A stretch of 64,000 bases of DNA from Synergistaceae bacterium (GCA_018436725.1 JAHDKT010000055.1:1-64000), one strand, 5' to 3'. Shown: positions 43,161 to 52,489, counted from the stretch's first letter. The notes: generated by a model from the letters alone, not told the origin. Made by a program: numbers and translations.

Positions 43161-43574
43161 TTTCACCCCTCCTCCGGACGGACTTTTCGACATGTCCGCC
43201 CGATCGGTCGACGTCATCCGGGCATTCTACGGGGATGAATGTCCGTCGATCTCCAGGACGAGCGTTCATGCACATTTCTTCGAACCTCTGTGTACCTTAT
43301 TCTCAATAAGTTATAAAAAAATATTATATCAAAAAAGGAGCGCGGAATGGTCGGCATTCAGAACAACTTTTTTTGATTCACGTCAGTTCGCGCCCGGCAG
43401 ACTTCGAAGCGCTTCGGAAACGGGAGACCGCGAAAATCACCCTTACCAGAAAAATCAGAAGCGTGTCGGAGAAGCGGATTGCGCCCTCCTGCGAAGAGAA
43501 ATTGCGGAACAACCCCTTTGAATGGTATCCTTTTATATGAAGAAAATTGGCTGAAAGAGAGAGGAGGGCTCCAA
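43161..43574. other. Intergenic region between divergent ATP-grasp and histidine-kinase genes
   Basis: 414 bases without a credible gene. An AT-rich core at 43300-43335 contains a small hairpin (CTTATT/AATAAG) and, on the minus strand, TATAAT at 43328-43323, a possible -10 for the ATP-grasp operon; no good -35 was found. The histidine-kinase promoter is not evident. Nothing else is seen. Confidence 0.4.
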
Positions 43575-45290
43575 ATGGATGGAATGCCGGACAACTACGC
43601 GGAGGCGTATGCAAAAGCGCAACGGGACTCCGAGACGCTTCGCAGGCATCTTCTTCTCCAACAGCTGCTGCTTGAGATAACGGCGACGTTTCTCACGCTG
43701 CCTCAGGAAAAAACACAGGAAACGATGAATGCTTCGTTGAAGCGCGTTGCGGAGTTCGTCGGGGCTGATCGCGCGTTTATTTTCGATTACGATTTCCGGA
43801 ACTCCGTGGCGTGCAATACGTACGAGTGGTGCGCGGAAGGAATATCTCCGCAGATCGACGACCTCCGGGTGCTTCCTCTGGACGCCATCTCCGACGCAGT
43901 CTCGTTGCACAGCGAAGGCGAGGTTCATTCCATTCCGGATGTTTTCGCGCTCCCTCCCGGAGAAATGCGCGAAGTTCTGGAGCCTCAGGGGATAAAAAGC
44001 CTTCTCACGGTTCCTGCGATGTTCGGAGGGGAATGCGTGGGGTGCATAGGCTTCGATTTCGTCCGGATGCATCATCGTCATTCCGAAAAAGAAATACTGA
44101 TTCTTCGGGTCTTCGCGGATATTCTCATGGCGTTCCGCAGACGCGTGGAAGACGAAATCGCGCTGCAAAGTCATCGTGATCTTATCAAGGGGCTTTTTGA
44201 AGGGCTGCCGGTAGGAGTTCTTGTCTGGAACGGTGAGGGATGTCTGCTTCAGGCGAACAGGACGTTCACGGAGCTTACGGGTTACTCGGCCGACGACGTC
44301 GCGACAGTTGGCCAGTGGATGGATCTGGCTTATCCCGATCCAACCTACAGGGAGAAGATAGCGCAAAGCTGGCGCGACGATCCCCATATCTCCGGTGCAT
44401 GCAGAGAGTTTCAGATTGTCTGCGGCGACGGCGGACAGAAAGATATCGAGTTCAGAAGCATCTCTCTTCCGGACAACAGGACAGTGGTGACGCTGGCGGA
44501 TATCACTGAGCGGAAAAAGACGGAACGGGAGATAATGGCGGCAAAAAAGCAGGCGGAAGCAGCAAGCGTTGCGAAAACACGTTTCCTCTCCAATATGTCG
44601 CATGAGCTTCGCACCCCTCTGAACGGGATCCTCGGCTTCTCTCATCTTTTAAGGGATACACCGTTGACGGTGGAGCAGCGGGAATATGTTCAGTATATTC
44701 TCGACTCCTCTGAACTGCTGAAAGATGTGGTCGGGAATGTTCTCGACTTCTCGAAGATAGAGGCGGGCAAGTTGGAGCTTCGTTACAAACCCGTCAACCT
44801 GGAGCTTTTCTGCCGTGAAACGCTCAGACTCATTCACTTCCACGCGATGGAAAAGGGGCTTTCTCTGGACCTGAAGTACGATGAGCACATTCCTCCGATC
44901 TTGATGGCTGATTCCCTGAGGCTTCAGCAGGTGCTCCTCAATCTGCTCGGCAATGCCGTCAAATTTACCGAAAGAGGAGGGGTTCTTCTCTCCGCACGTC
45001 TTGCAGCTCCAGCTTCTTCCGAGGAGAAGGCCGCGATCATTTTTTCCGTCAATGACACGGGGATAGGCATGTCGCAGGATGAACTCTCAAGGATATTACG
45101 CCCTTTCGAACAGGCGGACAACTCCTCGACAAGAAGATACGGGGGCAGCGGCCTCGGACTGCCCATCGCGAGCAGCCTTCTTTCTCTTATGGGGTCTTCG
45201 CTGGAAATAAGGAGCGAAGCAGGAAAAGGAAGTGTGTTTTCTTTCACTCTTCGGCTCGACAGCGGTGGCATCAATCCCATTATCTGTTAA
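43575..45290 (+). CDS. GAF-PAS sensor histidine kinase
   Basis: A soluble-looking sensor kinase of 571 aa with no transmembrane helix. A GAF-type domain (about 30-195) is followed by a PAS domain (about 208-320) containing ANRTFTELTGYSADDV. HisKA has the phospho-acceptor His in FLSNMSHELRTPLNGILGFS (about 345-364). HATPase boxes follow: NLLGNAVKFTERG (N), DTGIGMS (G1) and GSGLGLPIASSL (G2). No receiver domain is fused and no response regulator is adjacent, so it is an orphan. The ATG at 43575 has GAGAGGAGGG upstream; a longer frame exists but lacks a site. Confidence 0.9.
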   Translation: MDGMPDNYAEAYAKAQRDSETLRRHLLLQQLLLEITATFLTLPQEKTQETMNASLKRVAEFVGADRAFIFDYDFRNSVACNTYEWCAEGISPQIDDLRVLPLDAISDAVSLHSEGEVHSIPDVFALPPGEMREVLEPQGIKSLLTVPAMFGGECVGCIGFDFVRMHHRHSEKEILILRVFADILMAFRRRVEDEIALQSHRDLIKGLFEGLPVGVLVWNGEGCLLQANRTFTELTGYSADDVATVGQWMDLAYPDPTYREKIAQSWRDDPHISGACREFQIVCGDGGQKDIEFRSISLPDNRTVVTLADITERKKTEREIMAAKKQAEAASVAKTRFLSNMSHELRTPLNGILGFSHLLRDTPLTVEQREYVQYILDSSELLKDVVGNVLDFSKIEAGKLELRYKPVNLELFCRETLRLIHFHAMEKGLSLDLKYDEHIPPILMADSLRLQQVLLNLLGNAVKFTERGGVLLSARLAAPASSEEKAAIIFSVNDTGIGMSQDELSRILRPFEQADNSSTRRYGGSGLGLPIASSLLSLMGSSLEIRSEAGKGSVFSFTLRLDSGGINPIIC

Positions 45291-45323
45291 TAAGAAACGT
45301 GTACTTTTTCAGGAGGTAATGAT

Positions 45324-45701
45324 GTGATTGTGGGGATCGGCATTGATCTATGCAGTATTCCGCGGATAGAAAAAGCCATTGAATCGGCACACTTCATGAG
45401 GAGGGTATTTACCCCGGAAGAAATCCGCTACGCTCTGGCGAAAGCTCGTCCCGCACGACATTTCGCGGGGTGCTTCGCGGCCAGGGAAGCCTTCGCCAAA
45501 GCATCCGGCATCCCCATGTACTCGGTAGCGTTCGGGCACGGAGTGTGGATTGAGCGCACTCGCTCGGTTCCCTTAGTGCGATGCTCCGATACAATCAAGG
45601 AACAACTTCCGCGCAAAGGAGAGGAACGGATTCATCTTTCTCTCTCTCACGACGGGGAGTACGCCGTTGCCGTAGTGGTTCTTGAGATCGACTCGCGATG
45701 A
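45324..45701 (+). CDS. acpS: Holo-[acyl-carrier-protein] synthase
   Basis: Transfers 4'-phosphopantetheine from CoA to acyl carrier protein. The motifs GIGIDLCSIPRIEKA near the start (metal-binding Asp), FAAREAFAKASG (Glu) and HLSLSHDGEYAVAVVV are diagnostic. 125 aa, normal. It starts at a GTG behind CAGGAGGT. The TGA overlaps the ATG of nnrD, as in the common acpS-nnr pairing. Confidence 0.93.
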   Translation: MIVGIGIDLCSIPRIEKAIESAHFMRRVFTPEEIRYALAKARPARHFAGCFAAREAFAKASGIPMYSVAFGHGVWIERTRSVPLVRCSDTIKEQLPRKGEERIHLSLSHDGEYAVAVVVLEIDSR

Positions 45702-46561
45702 GCGGCTACACATCGCTGGTTCCCAGAAGACCTGCGGATATTCATAAAGGCGATAGAGGCGGAGTGCTCATCGTCGGCGGATGTTCCATGTACCGAGGGG
45801 CTCCGCTGCTTGCCGCGCGAGGCGCTCTCCGCTCCGGCTGCGGTTTGGCGGTGGTATTTTCCGACGAATGCGTCTGTTCCGCCGTGGCTTCTACGCTGCC
45901 GGAAGTCATTGTACACTCGGGATTGTCCTCTTCCTCCCGCGAAGATATCGTCGGGATACTGAATATGTGGAATCCGCGGATGAACTGCCTTGTGCTCGGC
46001 CCGGGCATAGGCAGATCCCCGGAGGCGGGGAATGTTGTCCGTACAGTGCTTGAACACTGGAAAAAACCGTTGATACTGGACGGCGACGGCCTCTTTTGGC
46101 TTGCCGAACATGAGGAAAACTTTGAACGACGGAAGACGCTTCTGCTGACGCCGCACGAAGGGGAGGCGGAACGCCTGCTCCGCGCTCCGCTCGATTCCGT
46201 TCGCCGTGCACGGGAAGAATCCGTCCGAACGATCGCCTCTCGGTACGGCATTGCACTCTTAAAAGGACCCCGAACGCTGATCGACGATGGAATGCGGTGC
46301 GAATGCGTTGCCGAAGGAAATCAAGCGCTTTCGATTCCCGGCTCGGGAGATGTTCTCTCCGGAGCGATCGCCGCTTTTGCCGCAGCCGGGACTCCGCTTT
46401 TCGAGAGCGCCTGCTTGGGAGCGTTCGTACATGGACGAGCGGGGAAGGGTATATCCCAAAAAAAAGGAATCGACGGAATACTTGCTTCGGAGGTCGCCGA
46501 TGCTCTTCCATCGATTCTTCGGAAAATGAGGGTGAGTTTGTGTGAGACGCAGACGGATTGA
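45698..46561 (+). CDS. nnrD: ADP/ATP-dependent (S)-NAD(P)H-hydrate dehydratase
   Basis: Repairs hydrated NAD(P)H. This is the YjeF C-terminal, ribokinase-like domain alone, 287 aa, without the N-terminal epimerase domain with which it is often fused. Motifs: GVLIVGGCSMYRGAPLLAARG near the start (core GGxxxYxGA), LGPGIGRS, LILDGDGLFWL (DGDGL in the usual DADAL place), LLTPHEGEAERL and the anion hole SIPGSGDVLSGAIAA. No epimerase gene lies in the window. It overlaps acpS upstream and a small membrane-protein gene downstream. Confidence 0.88.
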   Translation: MSGYTSLVPRRPADIHKGDRGGVLIVGGCSMYRGAPLLAARGALRSGCGLAVVFSDECVCSAVASTLPEVIVHSGLSSSSREDIVGILNMWNPRMNCLVLGPGIGRSPEAGNVVRTVLEHWKKPLILDGDGLFWLAEHEENFERRKTLLLTPHEGEAERLLRAPLDSVRRAREESVRTIASRYGIALLKGPRTLIDDGMRCECVAEGNQALSIPGSGDVLSGAIAAFAAAGTPLFESACLGAFVHGRAGKGISQKKGIDGILASEVADALPSILRKMRVSLCETQTD

Positions 46562-46772
46562 CTGGGACGAAGAGATTAAGAAAACAGAGCGGATTCGCTG
46601 GAAGGGGCTTCGTTTCAGTATCGCCGCCTTCGGGCTGGCGGCATTCTGGATTTTCGGGGTGAGCCGGATGGGAAGAAAGGATATTTCGCTGACGCCGATA
46701 ACCGTCCTTCTTTTCTTCGTAGGAGCGGGGACTCTTCTCTTTATCATGCTCATGCGCAGGAAGCAGAAATGA
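46542..46772 (+). CDS. Small two-helix membrane protein, unknown
   Basis: I do not recognise this 76-aa protein. A GTG start lies inside the nnrD 3' end, and the stop overlaps the tsaE start by four bases (ATGA), so it is embedded in a tightly coupled operon. A very basic N-terminus (MRRRRIDWDEEIKK) is followed by two hydrophobic segments (about 24-40 and 49-69) and a basic tail. This predicts both ends in the cytoplasm. The ribosome-binding site is weak. Confidence 0.6.
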   Translation: MRRRRIDWDEEIKKTERIRWKGLRFSIAAFGLAAFWIFGVSRMGRKDISLTPITVLLFFVGAGTLLFIMLMRRKQK

Positions 46773-47293
46773 ACGATATCGCCGCACAGATGAAGCGTTG
46801 CTACGGCCATGAAATACTTTCTGACTCGGAAGAACATACTCTGCGCATTGGCGAGCTGATGGCGCGTCATGCGTTCTCGGGCCTTGTCGTCCTCTTGGAG
46901 GGCGACCTGGGAACAGGAAAAACGACGCTTGTACGAGGGTACTGCCGTGCAGAAGGGTTCTCGGGAGTACGCAGTCCGTCCTTTACTCTTGTCAACAGAT
47001 ATGTGTGCGGAAAGAAAACCGTCGTGCACTCGGACCTCTACCGTTTGCACTCGGTCGACCCCACGGAGCTGGATATGGAAAGCTATCTCGACGAGGAGTG
47101 CGTGCTCTTCGTCGAGTGGGCGGATCGCGGAATGCCAGGGGATTTCGAGGACATTTGGAGAATTTGTATCCGTTACGAGGATGAATACGACGACCAGGGA
47201 AGAAGAGCGCTCTCTTTTTCGGCACGGGGGCCGAGGGCCGAAAGCGCGCTGGAAGGCCTTTTGAACGATCTTGAGGAGATGACGAGCGAATGA
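46769..47293 (+). CDS. tsaE: tRNA threonylcarbamoyladenosine biosynthesis ATPase TsaE
   Basis: P-loop ATPase that supports t6A37 formation on ANN-decoding tRNAs together with TsaB and TsaD. Walker A GDLGTGKTT is near residue 45. The SPSFTLVNRY motif and HSDLYRLH follow at the usual spacing, and VLFVEWADR is the Walker B-like segment. 174 aa is slightly long because of a C-terminal extension. It overlaps the upstream small gene and tsaB by four bases each. TsaD is not in the window. Confidence 0.92.
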   Translation: MNDIAAQMKRCYGHEILSDSEEHTLRIGELMARHAFSGLVVLLEGDLGTGKTTLVRGYCRAEGFSGVRSPSFTLVNRYVCGKKTVVHSDLYRLHSVDPTELDMESYLDEECVLFVEWADRGMPGDFEDIWRICIRYEDEYDDQGRRALSFSARGPRAESALEGLLNDLEEMTSE

Positions 47294-47967
47294 AGGAATA
47301 TGCCCTTTCGGTGGACTGCTGTTCGACATGGACAACTCTCGGCCTGGCTGAAAACGGCAGTGTACGCGGCGAAATCAACATCGATGCCGGAAAGAATCAA
47401 TCGGCGGTTCTTCCCGGTCTTTTCCAGCAGCTCTTGGAGTCCTTTTTTCTAAAACCGGAGGACATTTCTCTTTTCGGCGTCGTTACAGGTCCAGGATCAT
47501 TTACCGGTATCAAGGTCGGAATTTCTTTCGTTTCTTTCCTGGCATGGGCTGGGAAAAAAAATGTCGTTCCTCTTTCGTCTCTTGAGTGCCTCGCTTTCGA
47601 GAAAATCGGAAAACCAGGAGGAATTGCGGCCTCCGTTCTCTGGGGGGGGGGAGGCAGAATATACGGCGGTCTGTACACATCGAAGGGAAACGCCTCTCTA
47701 CTGACCCCTCTTCTCCAGGAAGGGACGTATACTCCGGAATCATTTCTCGAAGCATTTTCTTCAACAGGCTATAGCCTAAGGGACGTGCTTTGGCTAACGG
47801 ACCGCCCGGAAAAAACAGCGCATCTTTTCTCCTTGACAGAAGACCTTTTTGAAAGAGTCATTCCGTCCGGCGCTTCCATTGCGGAGCTTACACTGATGCA
47901 TCGCGAACGAGCGCGGTGTCCCTCTGAAATACGCGCAGCGTACTTCAGAGATCCCGACGTTGGGTAA
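47290..47967 (+). CDS. tsaB: tRNA threonylcarbamoyladenosine biosynthesis protein TsaB
   Basis: ASKHA-fold scaffold protein that dimerises with TsaD in t6A synthesis. The diagnostic motif GPGSFTGIKVG is near residue 67. The N-terminus YALSVDCCSTWTTLGL replaces the usual DTS with DCCST. 225 aa, normal. It is the last gene of the acpS-nnrD-tsaE-tsaB operon. The sequence after it up to 48138 holds no gene; weak small hairpins and the korD ribosome-binding site are all that is seen there. Confidence 0.9.
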   Translation: MKEYALSVDCCSTWTTLGLAENGSVRGEINIDAGKNQSAVLPGLFQQLLESFFLKPEDISLFGVVTGPGSFTGIKVGISFVSFLAWAGKKNVVPLSSLECLAFEKIGKPGGIAASVLWGGGGRIYGGLYTSKGNASLLTPLLQEGTYTPESFLEAFSSTGYSLRDVLWLTDRPEKTAHLFSLTEDLFERVIPSGASIAELTLMHRERARCPSEIRAAYFRDPDVG

Positions 47968-48138
47968 AATAGTTTTTATCATATTTATCTTAATAAGAAG
48001 CTGGAGAGAAGAAAGATATTATTTCGTTGGAGGTTGAACTCCTTCACAGTTGAAGATATCCTACTCGTTAGAAGAGCAACGAAGGGTGCAGAAGCTCCTT
48101 TCCGTTTTTTGGGAGAATATTGTAGGAGGTGACTTTTT

Positions 48139-48351
48139 TTGCCGAAAAAGTATGAAGTTCTGGTGAACAATTCTTGGTGTAAGGGATGTTCCTTGTGTAT
48201 TCACATCTGTCCCAAAAAAGTTCTCGACCTGGATGAAGTTCGTTTGAAGTCGGTCGCGACAAGGCAGGATGATTGTATCGGATGCAGACAGTGCGAGAAC
48301 ATCTGTCCAGATCTTGCGATCACAGTGAAGGAGGATACGAAGGATGCCTGA
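48139..48351 (+). CDS. korD: 2-oxoacid:ferredoxin oxidoreductase delta (ferredoxin) subunit
   Basis: A 70-aa two-cluster ferredoxin with WCKGCSLCIHICPKK and DCIGCRQCENICPD, two complete CxxCxxCxxxCP groups. It receives electrons from the TPP/Fe-S core of the enzyme. It starts at a TTG with TAGGAGGTGA upstream and overlaps korA by eight bases. Confidence 0.88.
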   Translation: MPKKYEVLVNNSWCKGCSLCIHICPKKVLDLDEVRLKSVATRQDDCIGCRQCENICPDLAITVKEDTKDA

Positions 48352-49477
48352 TGTAGCGTTCTGGCAGGGTAACGAAGCGCTGGCGTACGGCGCTCTCGCG
48401 GCTGGATGCCGCTTTTTCGGAGGGTATCCCATAACCCCCTCCACCGAGATCGCCGAGATAATGGCTGAAGAACTTCCCAAGATCGACGGGCGTTTCATTC
48501 AGATGGAAGACGAAATCGCCGGCATCGCCGCTACAATAGGCGGTTCGATAGCTGGTTCGAAGTCGCTGACCGCCACCTCCGGCCCCGGATTCTCACTTAA
48601 GCAGGAAAACCTCGGCCTTGCGTACATTGCGGAGATTCCTATAGTGGTAGTGGATGTTATGCGGGGCGGCCCCTCGACGGGACTGCCGACGAAGACAGCA
48701 CAGCAGGACGTCATGCAGGCGCGCTGGGGCACGCACGGCGATCACGGTACAATCTGTTACGCGCCTTCCTCGGTCCAGGAGTGCTACGATATCGCGATCA
48801 AAGCGTTCAATGCAGCAGAGAGATATCGTCAGCCGGTGCTGATAATGAGCGACGAAATCATCGGCCACATGAGAGAGAAAGTTGTTCCTCCCGTAATCAA
48901 ACCTGAAGACCTTGTAGAGAGAAAACGCCCCACCGATATTCCCGAAAAATTCGTCCCCTACCGTCCCGATCCGAAGGACGACCTCCCGTGCATGGCCTCT
49001 TTCGGCGACGGGTATACTTGGCACATCACAGGCCTGACCCATAACGACTGGGGATTCCCGACCAACAACTCCGACGAGATCGAGAAGATGATGAAGCGTC
49101 TGATGCGGAAGATCGACCGCTTCCGCGACGATATCGTCGAGTACGAAACAGTCCTTACCGACGACGCGGAGATTCTGGTGCTCGCCTACGGCAGCGTCGC
49201 ACGCACCAGCCTGCGCGCGGTTCACGAAGCTCGTACCCGCGGAATCAAGGCCGGATTTTTCCGCCCGATCACACTGTGGCCGTTCCCCGACAAGGAACTT
49301 GAGAAGCTCGCCCGCAAGGTGAAGACGATCATCGTTCCCGAGCTGAACTGCGGACAAATGGTGCTCGAAGTCGAGCGTGCGGTTCACGGCAAAGCGAAGG
49401 TCGTGGCGCAGAACCTCGTCAACGGCGAGCTGTTCAAGCCCGACGACATTCTCTCCGTCATAGAGGAGGTGGCCTGA
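48344..49477 (+). CDS. korA: 2-oxoacid:ferredoxin oxidoreductase subunit alpha
   Basis: The alpha subunit of a CoA-dependent oxidoreductase that converts 2-oxoacids to acyl-CoA and reduced ferredoxin. The pyrimidine-binding domain has FFGGYPITPSTEIAE near residue 25, QMEDEIAGI with the TPP-activating Glu near 60, and SGPGFSLKQENLG. The C-terminal domain includes VPELNCGQM. 377 aa. The order D-A-B-C suits 2-oxoglutarate or branched-chain oxoacid enzymes. 2-Oxoglutarate fits glutamate-producing metabolism, but the substrate is not certain. Confidence 0.88.
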   Translation: MPDVAFWQGNEALAYGALAAGCRFFGGYPITPSTEIAEIMAEELPKIDGRFIQMEDEIAGIAATIGGSIAGSKSLTATSGPGFSLKQENLGLAYIAEIPIVVVDVMRGGPSTGLPTKTAQQDVMQARWGTHGDHGTICYAPSSVQECYDIAIKAFNAAERYRQPVLIMSDEIIGHMREKVVPPVIKPEDLVERKRPTDIPEKFVPYRPDPKDDLPCMASFGDGYTWHITGLTHNDWGFPTNNSDEIEKMMKRLMRKIDRFRDDIVEYETVLTDDAEILVLAYGSVARTSLRAVHEARTRGIKAGFFRPITLWPFPDKELEKLARKVKTIIVPELNCGQMVLEVERAVHGKAKVVAQNLVNGELFKPDDILSVIEEVA

Positions 49478-49479
49478 TC

Positions 49480-50310
49480 ATGCCTAACCAGGAAGTGTTC
49501 AACTGGCTCCGCACGCGATTCTTTCCCCATATTTGGTGCCCCGGTTGCGGCCACGGAATTATTATGCACTCTCTTCTGAGGGCTCTGGTCAACCTCGAAA
49601 AGAAGAAGACGCAGACTGTCATCGCCTCTGGAATAGGCTGTTCGAGCAGAATGGTCGGCTATATCGACGCGTGCACCGTCCACACAACGCACGGTCGCTC
49701 CCTGGCCTTCGCCACCGGAATCAAACTTGCAAATCCGGAACTCACGGTCATCGACGTGATGGGGGACGGCGACTGCACCGCCATCGGAGGCAATCACTTC
49801 ATCCACGCGTGCAGAAGGAACATCGACATCACCGCAATCGTCATGAACAATAATATCTACGGCATGACGGGCGGCCAGGTGTCTCCCACCACCCCGGTAG
49901 GCAGTTCCGCCACGACAAGCCCTTACGGAGCCATCGACCCGTCATTCGACATCTGCAAGCTTGCGGAGGGCGCAGGCGCTTCCTATGTAGCCAGAGCAAC
50001 CATCGCCAACCCCAAACAGGCCGAGCAGTTCATCCAGGCCGGTATCAACAACAAAGGATTCTCCGTCGTCGAAATTCTGACGCACTGCCACACCCAATTC
50101 GGCAGAAAGAACAAACGCAGAACTCCGATCGACAACGTCAATTTCTTCAAGAATAATTCCGTGCCGTTGAACAAGGCGAAGGAAATGTCTCCCGAAGAAC
50201 TCGAAGGCAAGATCGTCGTCGGGGAGTTCGTGAAGAAGAACATTCCAGAGTACACCGCACAGTACCTCGCCATGGTCGAAAGAGTAGGGGGGCTGAAAAA
50301 TGGCAAGTAG
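49480..50310 (+). CDS. korB: 2-oxoacid:ferredoxin oxidoreductase subunit beta
   Basis: The thiamine-diphosphate-binding subunit, 276 aa. It opens with WCPGCGHGII, continues with SGIGCSSRMVGY and TTHGRSLAFATG, and carries the TPP/Mg motif GDGDCTAIGGNHFIHACRRN (GDG...NN type). NNNIYGMTGGQVSPTTP follows. The cysteines in the first two motifs help ligate the proximal cluster. It starts three bases after korA and overlaps korC by 11. Confidence 0.9.
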   Translation: MPNQEVFNWLRTRFFPHIWCPGCGHGIIMHSLLRALVNLEKKKTQTVIASGIGCSSRMVGYIDACTVHTTHGRSLAFATGIKLANPELTVIDVMGDGDCTAIGGNHFIHACRRNIDITAIVMNNNIYGMTGGQVSPTTPVGSSATTSPYGAIDPSFDICKLAEGAGASYVARATIANPKQAEQFIQAGINNKGFSVVEILTHCHTQFGRKNKRRTPIDNVNFFKNNSVPLNKAKEMSPEELEGKIVVGEFVKKNIPEYTAQYLAMVERVGGLKNGK

Positions 50311-50863
50311 ATACGAGATCCGCTTCGCCGGTTCGGGCGGACAGGGCGTCATTCTCGCCGCAGTCGTCGCGGGCGAAGCCGCCGCTCTTTTCGAGGAAGG
50401 ACTGAGCGTCGTCCAGACGCAGTCCTACGGTCCTGAGGCGAGGGGCGGGAAATCGAAAGCCGAAGTGGTTATCGCCACCGAGTCGATCGACTATCCGAAG
50501 GCCATGAAGCCCAATCTTCAGGTTATTCTTACTCAGCAGGCCGCCGAGGAGTATGCTGCCGAAACTCTCCCCGGCGGGCGTATTATTTACGACGACTTCT
50601 TCGTCACCAGCTTCCCGCAGGTCGACGCCAACGTCTATTATCTTCCCATCGTCCGCACCGCGCGCGAGAAAATCGGGAAGGAAATCGTGACGAACATGGT
50701 AGCTCTCGGCGCGGTCGCGCGTGTTTTGGAACTCGAAAAGATCGTCCGTCCGGATTCGGTCAAAAAGGCCATTCTTGCCAAAGTACCCGAAGGGACGAAA
50801 CAGTTGAACTCCCAGGCTTTCGACGAAGGATACCTTCTTTTCAAAAACAGCGTTCACCTGTAG
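50300..50863 (+). CDS. korC: 2-oxoacid:ferredoxin oxidoreductase subunit gamma
   Basis: The gamma subunit (CoA-binding side), 187 aa. The N-terminus FAGSGGQGVILAAVVAGEAA and the segment TQSYGPEARGGKSKAEVVI are characteristic. It completes the korDABC operon, and a strong terminator follows 30 bases after the stop. Confidence 0.9.
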   Translation: MASRYEIRFAGSGGQGVILAAVVAGEAAALFEEGLSVVQTQSYGPEARGGKSKAEVVIATESIDYPKAMKPNLQVILTQQAAEEYAAETLPGGRIIYDDFFVTSFPQVDANVYYLPIVRTAREKIGKEIVTNMVALGAVARVLELEKIVRPDSVKKAILAKVPEGTKQLNSQAFDEGYLLFKNSVHL

Positions 50864-50893
50864 CTCGAACAGAAGAAAGCATGGCATGACAAA

Positions 50894-50923
50894 GAAACGG
50901 CGCCCCGGAGAGGCGCCGTTTCC
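50894..50923 (+). terminator. Terminator of the korDABC operon
   Basis: GAAACGGCGCC (50894-50904) pairs perfectly with GGCGCCGTTTC (50912-50922) around a 7-base loop. The 3' arm ends in TTTCCTC. Confidence 0.75.
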
Positions 50924-50996
50924 TCATTCAAAAGCGAGGAACCCCCGTTCGCCTCTTTTGCTTCCAGACTTCCTCATGTAGAATGAACTGTATGCT

Positions 50997-52388
50997 GTGC
51001 ACGGAAGGATGGTTCAGGTGCTCAATAAGGGAGACTCGGTCCTTCTTCGGACGGAGAAAATCAGCAGCGACGGAAGCGGAATCGCCCGCCTTCCGGACGG
51101 TTTGGTAGTTTTTGTGCCGGGAGCCCTCCCCAGGGAATCTCTTCGGGCACGAGTAACGACTCGAAAGAAAGAGTATGCAATCGCCTCTCCGGAAGAAATA
51201 GTAGAGCCTCATCAGTTTCGGAGGCGTCCCCCATGTCTTGTGTACGATCGTTGCGGAGGCTGTCAGCTGCAGCATGCGGAGTACCCGCTTCAGTTGGAAC
51301 TGAAGCAGTCGATCGTTCATGACGCATTCGCGAGAATCTTCAAGCGCCCTTTTCCGCCCGTTTCGTCCTGTGTTCCGAGTCCGGACCAGATGGCGTACAG
51401 GAATAAAACGTCCCTCCCTGTACGGAGTGCCGCCGGCAAACCGAGTATGGGATATTTTGCCCGCAGGAGCCATGAAATTGTCTCTATGAAAACATGCCCC
51501 GTTGCTGCCTGCCGAATTGACGAAGCTTTTTCCATAGTAATGAAGGCCTTGCCGTCCCTCTCGATACCCCCTTACGACGAACGAGGAGGGAAAGGGTTGC
51601 TCAGGCATGCCATCTTTCGACAGAGCATCGAAAAAGCAGATACGCTTGTTTCACTGGTGGTGGCCGGACATCTTTCATCCCGACAAAGAGCCGCGCTGCA
51701 AGAACGCCTGCTCCCCTCGCTCCAGAACGCTTTCCCAGGCCTTCGAGGTCTCACTTTGAATATGAACGTCACTTCGGGGAACGCCATCGTCGGTCCGAAC
51801 ACCGAGATTCTCTGGGGCGACGGTCTGTTGGAAGAAGCACTCCCCCCCTTCGTTTTCGAATACGATACGACCGCTTTTTTCCAGATAAATCCGAAACAAG
51901 CGCACGCATTGTATCAATATACAGCAAGTGCCGCGCGCCTTTCCGGAGATGAAAGCGTGCTGGAGCTTTTCAGCGGGATCGGCAGTCTCAGTGCGTTTCT
52001 CACGCAGTCAAGCCGTCACGTTACAGCGGTGGAAGAGTGGGAACCAGCGGTCCGGATGATGCGCAACAACATGGCGCGAAACGGTATTGAGGACAAGACA
52101 ACCGTCATCGCAGGCGCGGTCGAGAGCATCGTGCCCGCTCTTGAAGAGCGGTTCGACGTCGTCGTCCTTGATCCGCCACGGACAGGATGCAACCCCTCGG
52201 TGCTTCACAAGGTGCTGTCGCTGAAACCGCAGAGAATAGTCTACGTCTCCTGCAATCCCGCAACACTGGCCAGGGATGCGACCATTCTTTTCGACGGAGG
52301 CTTCACTATCGAAAATATTGCTTGCTTCGATATGTTTCCTCAGACCGTCCACGTAGAGACAGTCGCTCTTCTGCATCGACGGGGGTGA
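50997..52388 (+). CDS. rlmD: 23S rRNA (uracil-C5)-methyltransferase, RlmD/RumA family
   Basis: SAM-dependent RNA uracil-C5 methyltransferase, about 460 aa. An N-terminal TRAM domain (about 5-65) is followed by the iron-sulfur segment CLVYDRCGGCQLQH and a later CPVAAC. The Rossmann domain has VLELFSGIGSLSAFL. The catalytic block is VVLDPPRTGCNPSVLHK and the nucleophile region YVSCNPATLARD. The start is uncertain: the GTG at 50997 has no ribosome-binding site, whereas GGAAGG lies nine bases before a GTG at 51018. RlmCD, RlmD and TrmA types cannot be separated securely by eye. Confidence 0.85.
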   Translation: MHGRMVQVLNKGDSVLLRTEKISSDGSGIARLPDGLVVFVPGALPRESLRARVTTRKKEYAIASPEEIVEPHQFRRRPPCLVYDRCGGCQLQHAEYPLQLELKQSIVHDAFARIFKRPFPPVSSCVPSPDQMAYRNKTSLPVRSAAGKPSMGYFARRSHEIVSMKTCPVAACRIDEAFSIVMKALPSLSIPPYDERGGKGLLRHAIFRQSIEKADTLVSLVVAGHLSSRQRAALQERLLPSLQNAFPGLRGLTLNMNVTSGNAIVGPNTEILWGDGLLEEALPPFVFEYDTTAFFQINPKQAHALYQYTASAARLSGDESVLELFSGIGSLSAFLTQSSRHVTAVEEWEPAVRMMRNNMARNGIEDKTTVIAGAVESIVPALEERFDVVVLDPPRTGCNPSVLHKVLSLKPQRIVYVSCNPATLARDATILFDGGFTIENIACFDMFPQTVHVETVALLHRRG

Positions 52389-52489
52389 GCCCGCTTCCGG
52401 ATTCGCCCTCCGCGAACGTTCTTTATGCGGTCTTCCAGTCGGAAACGCCCGTTTCGGCTAACGGAATGAGGAAGATGGGGAAAAAGATG

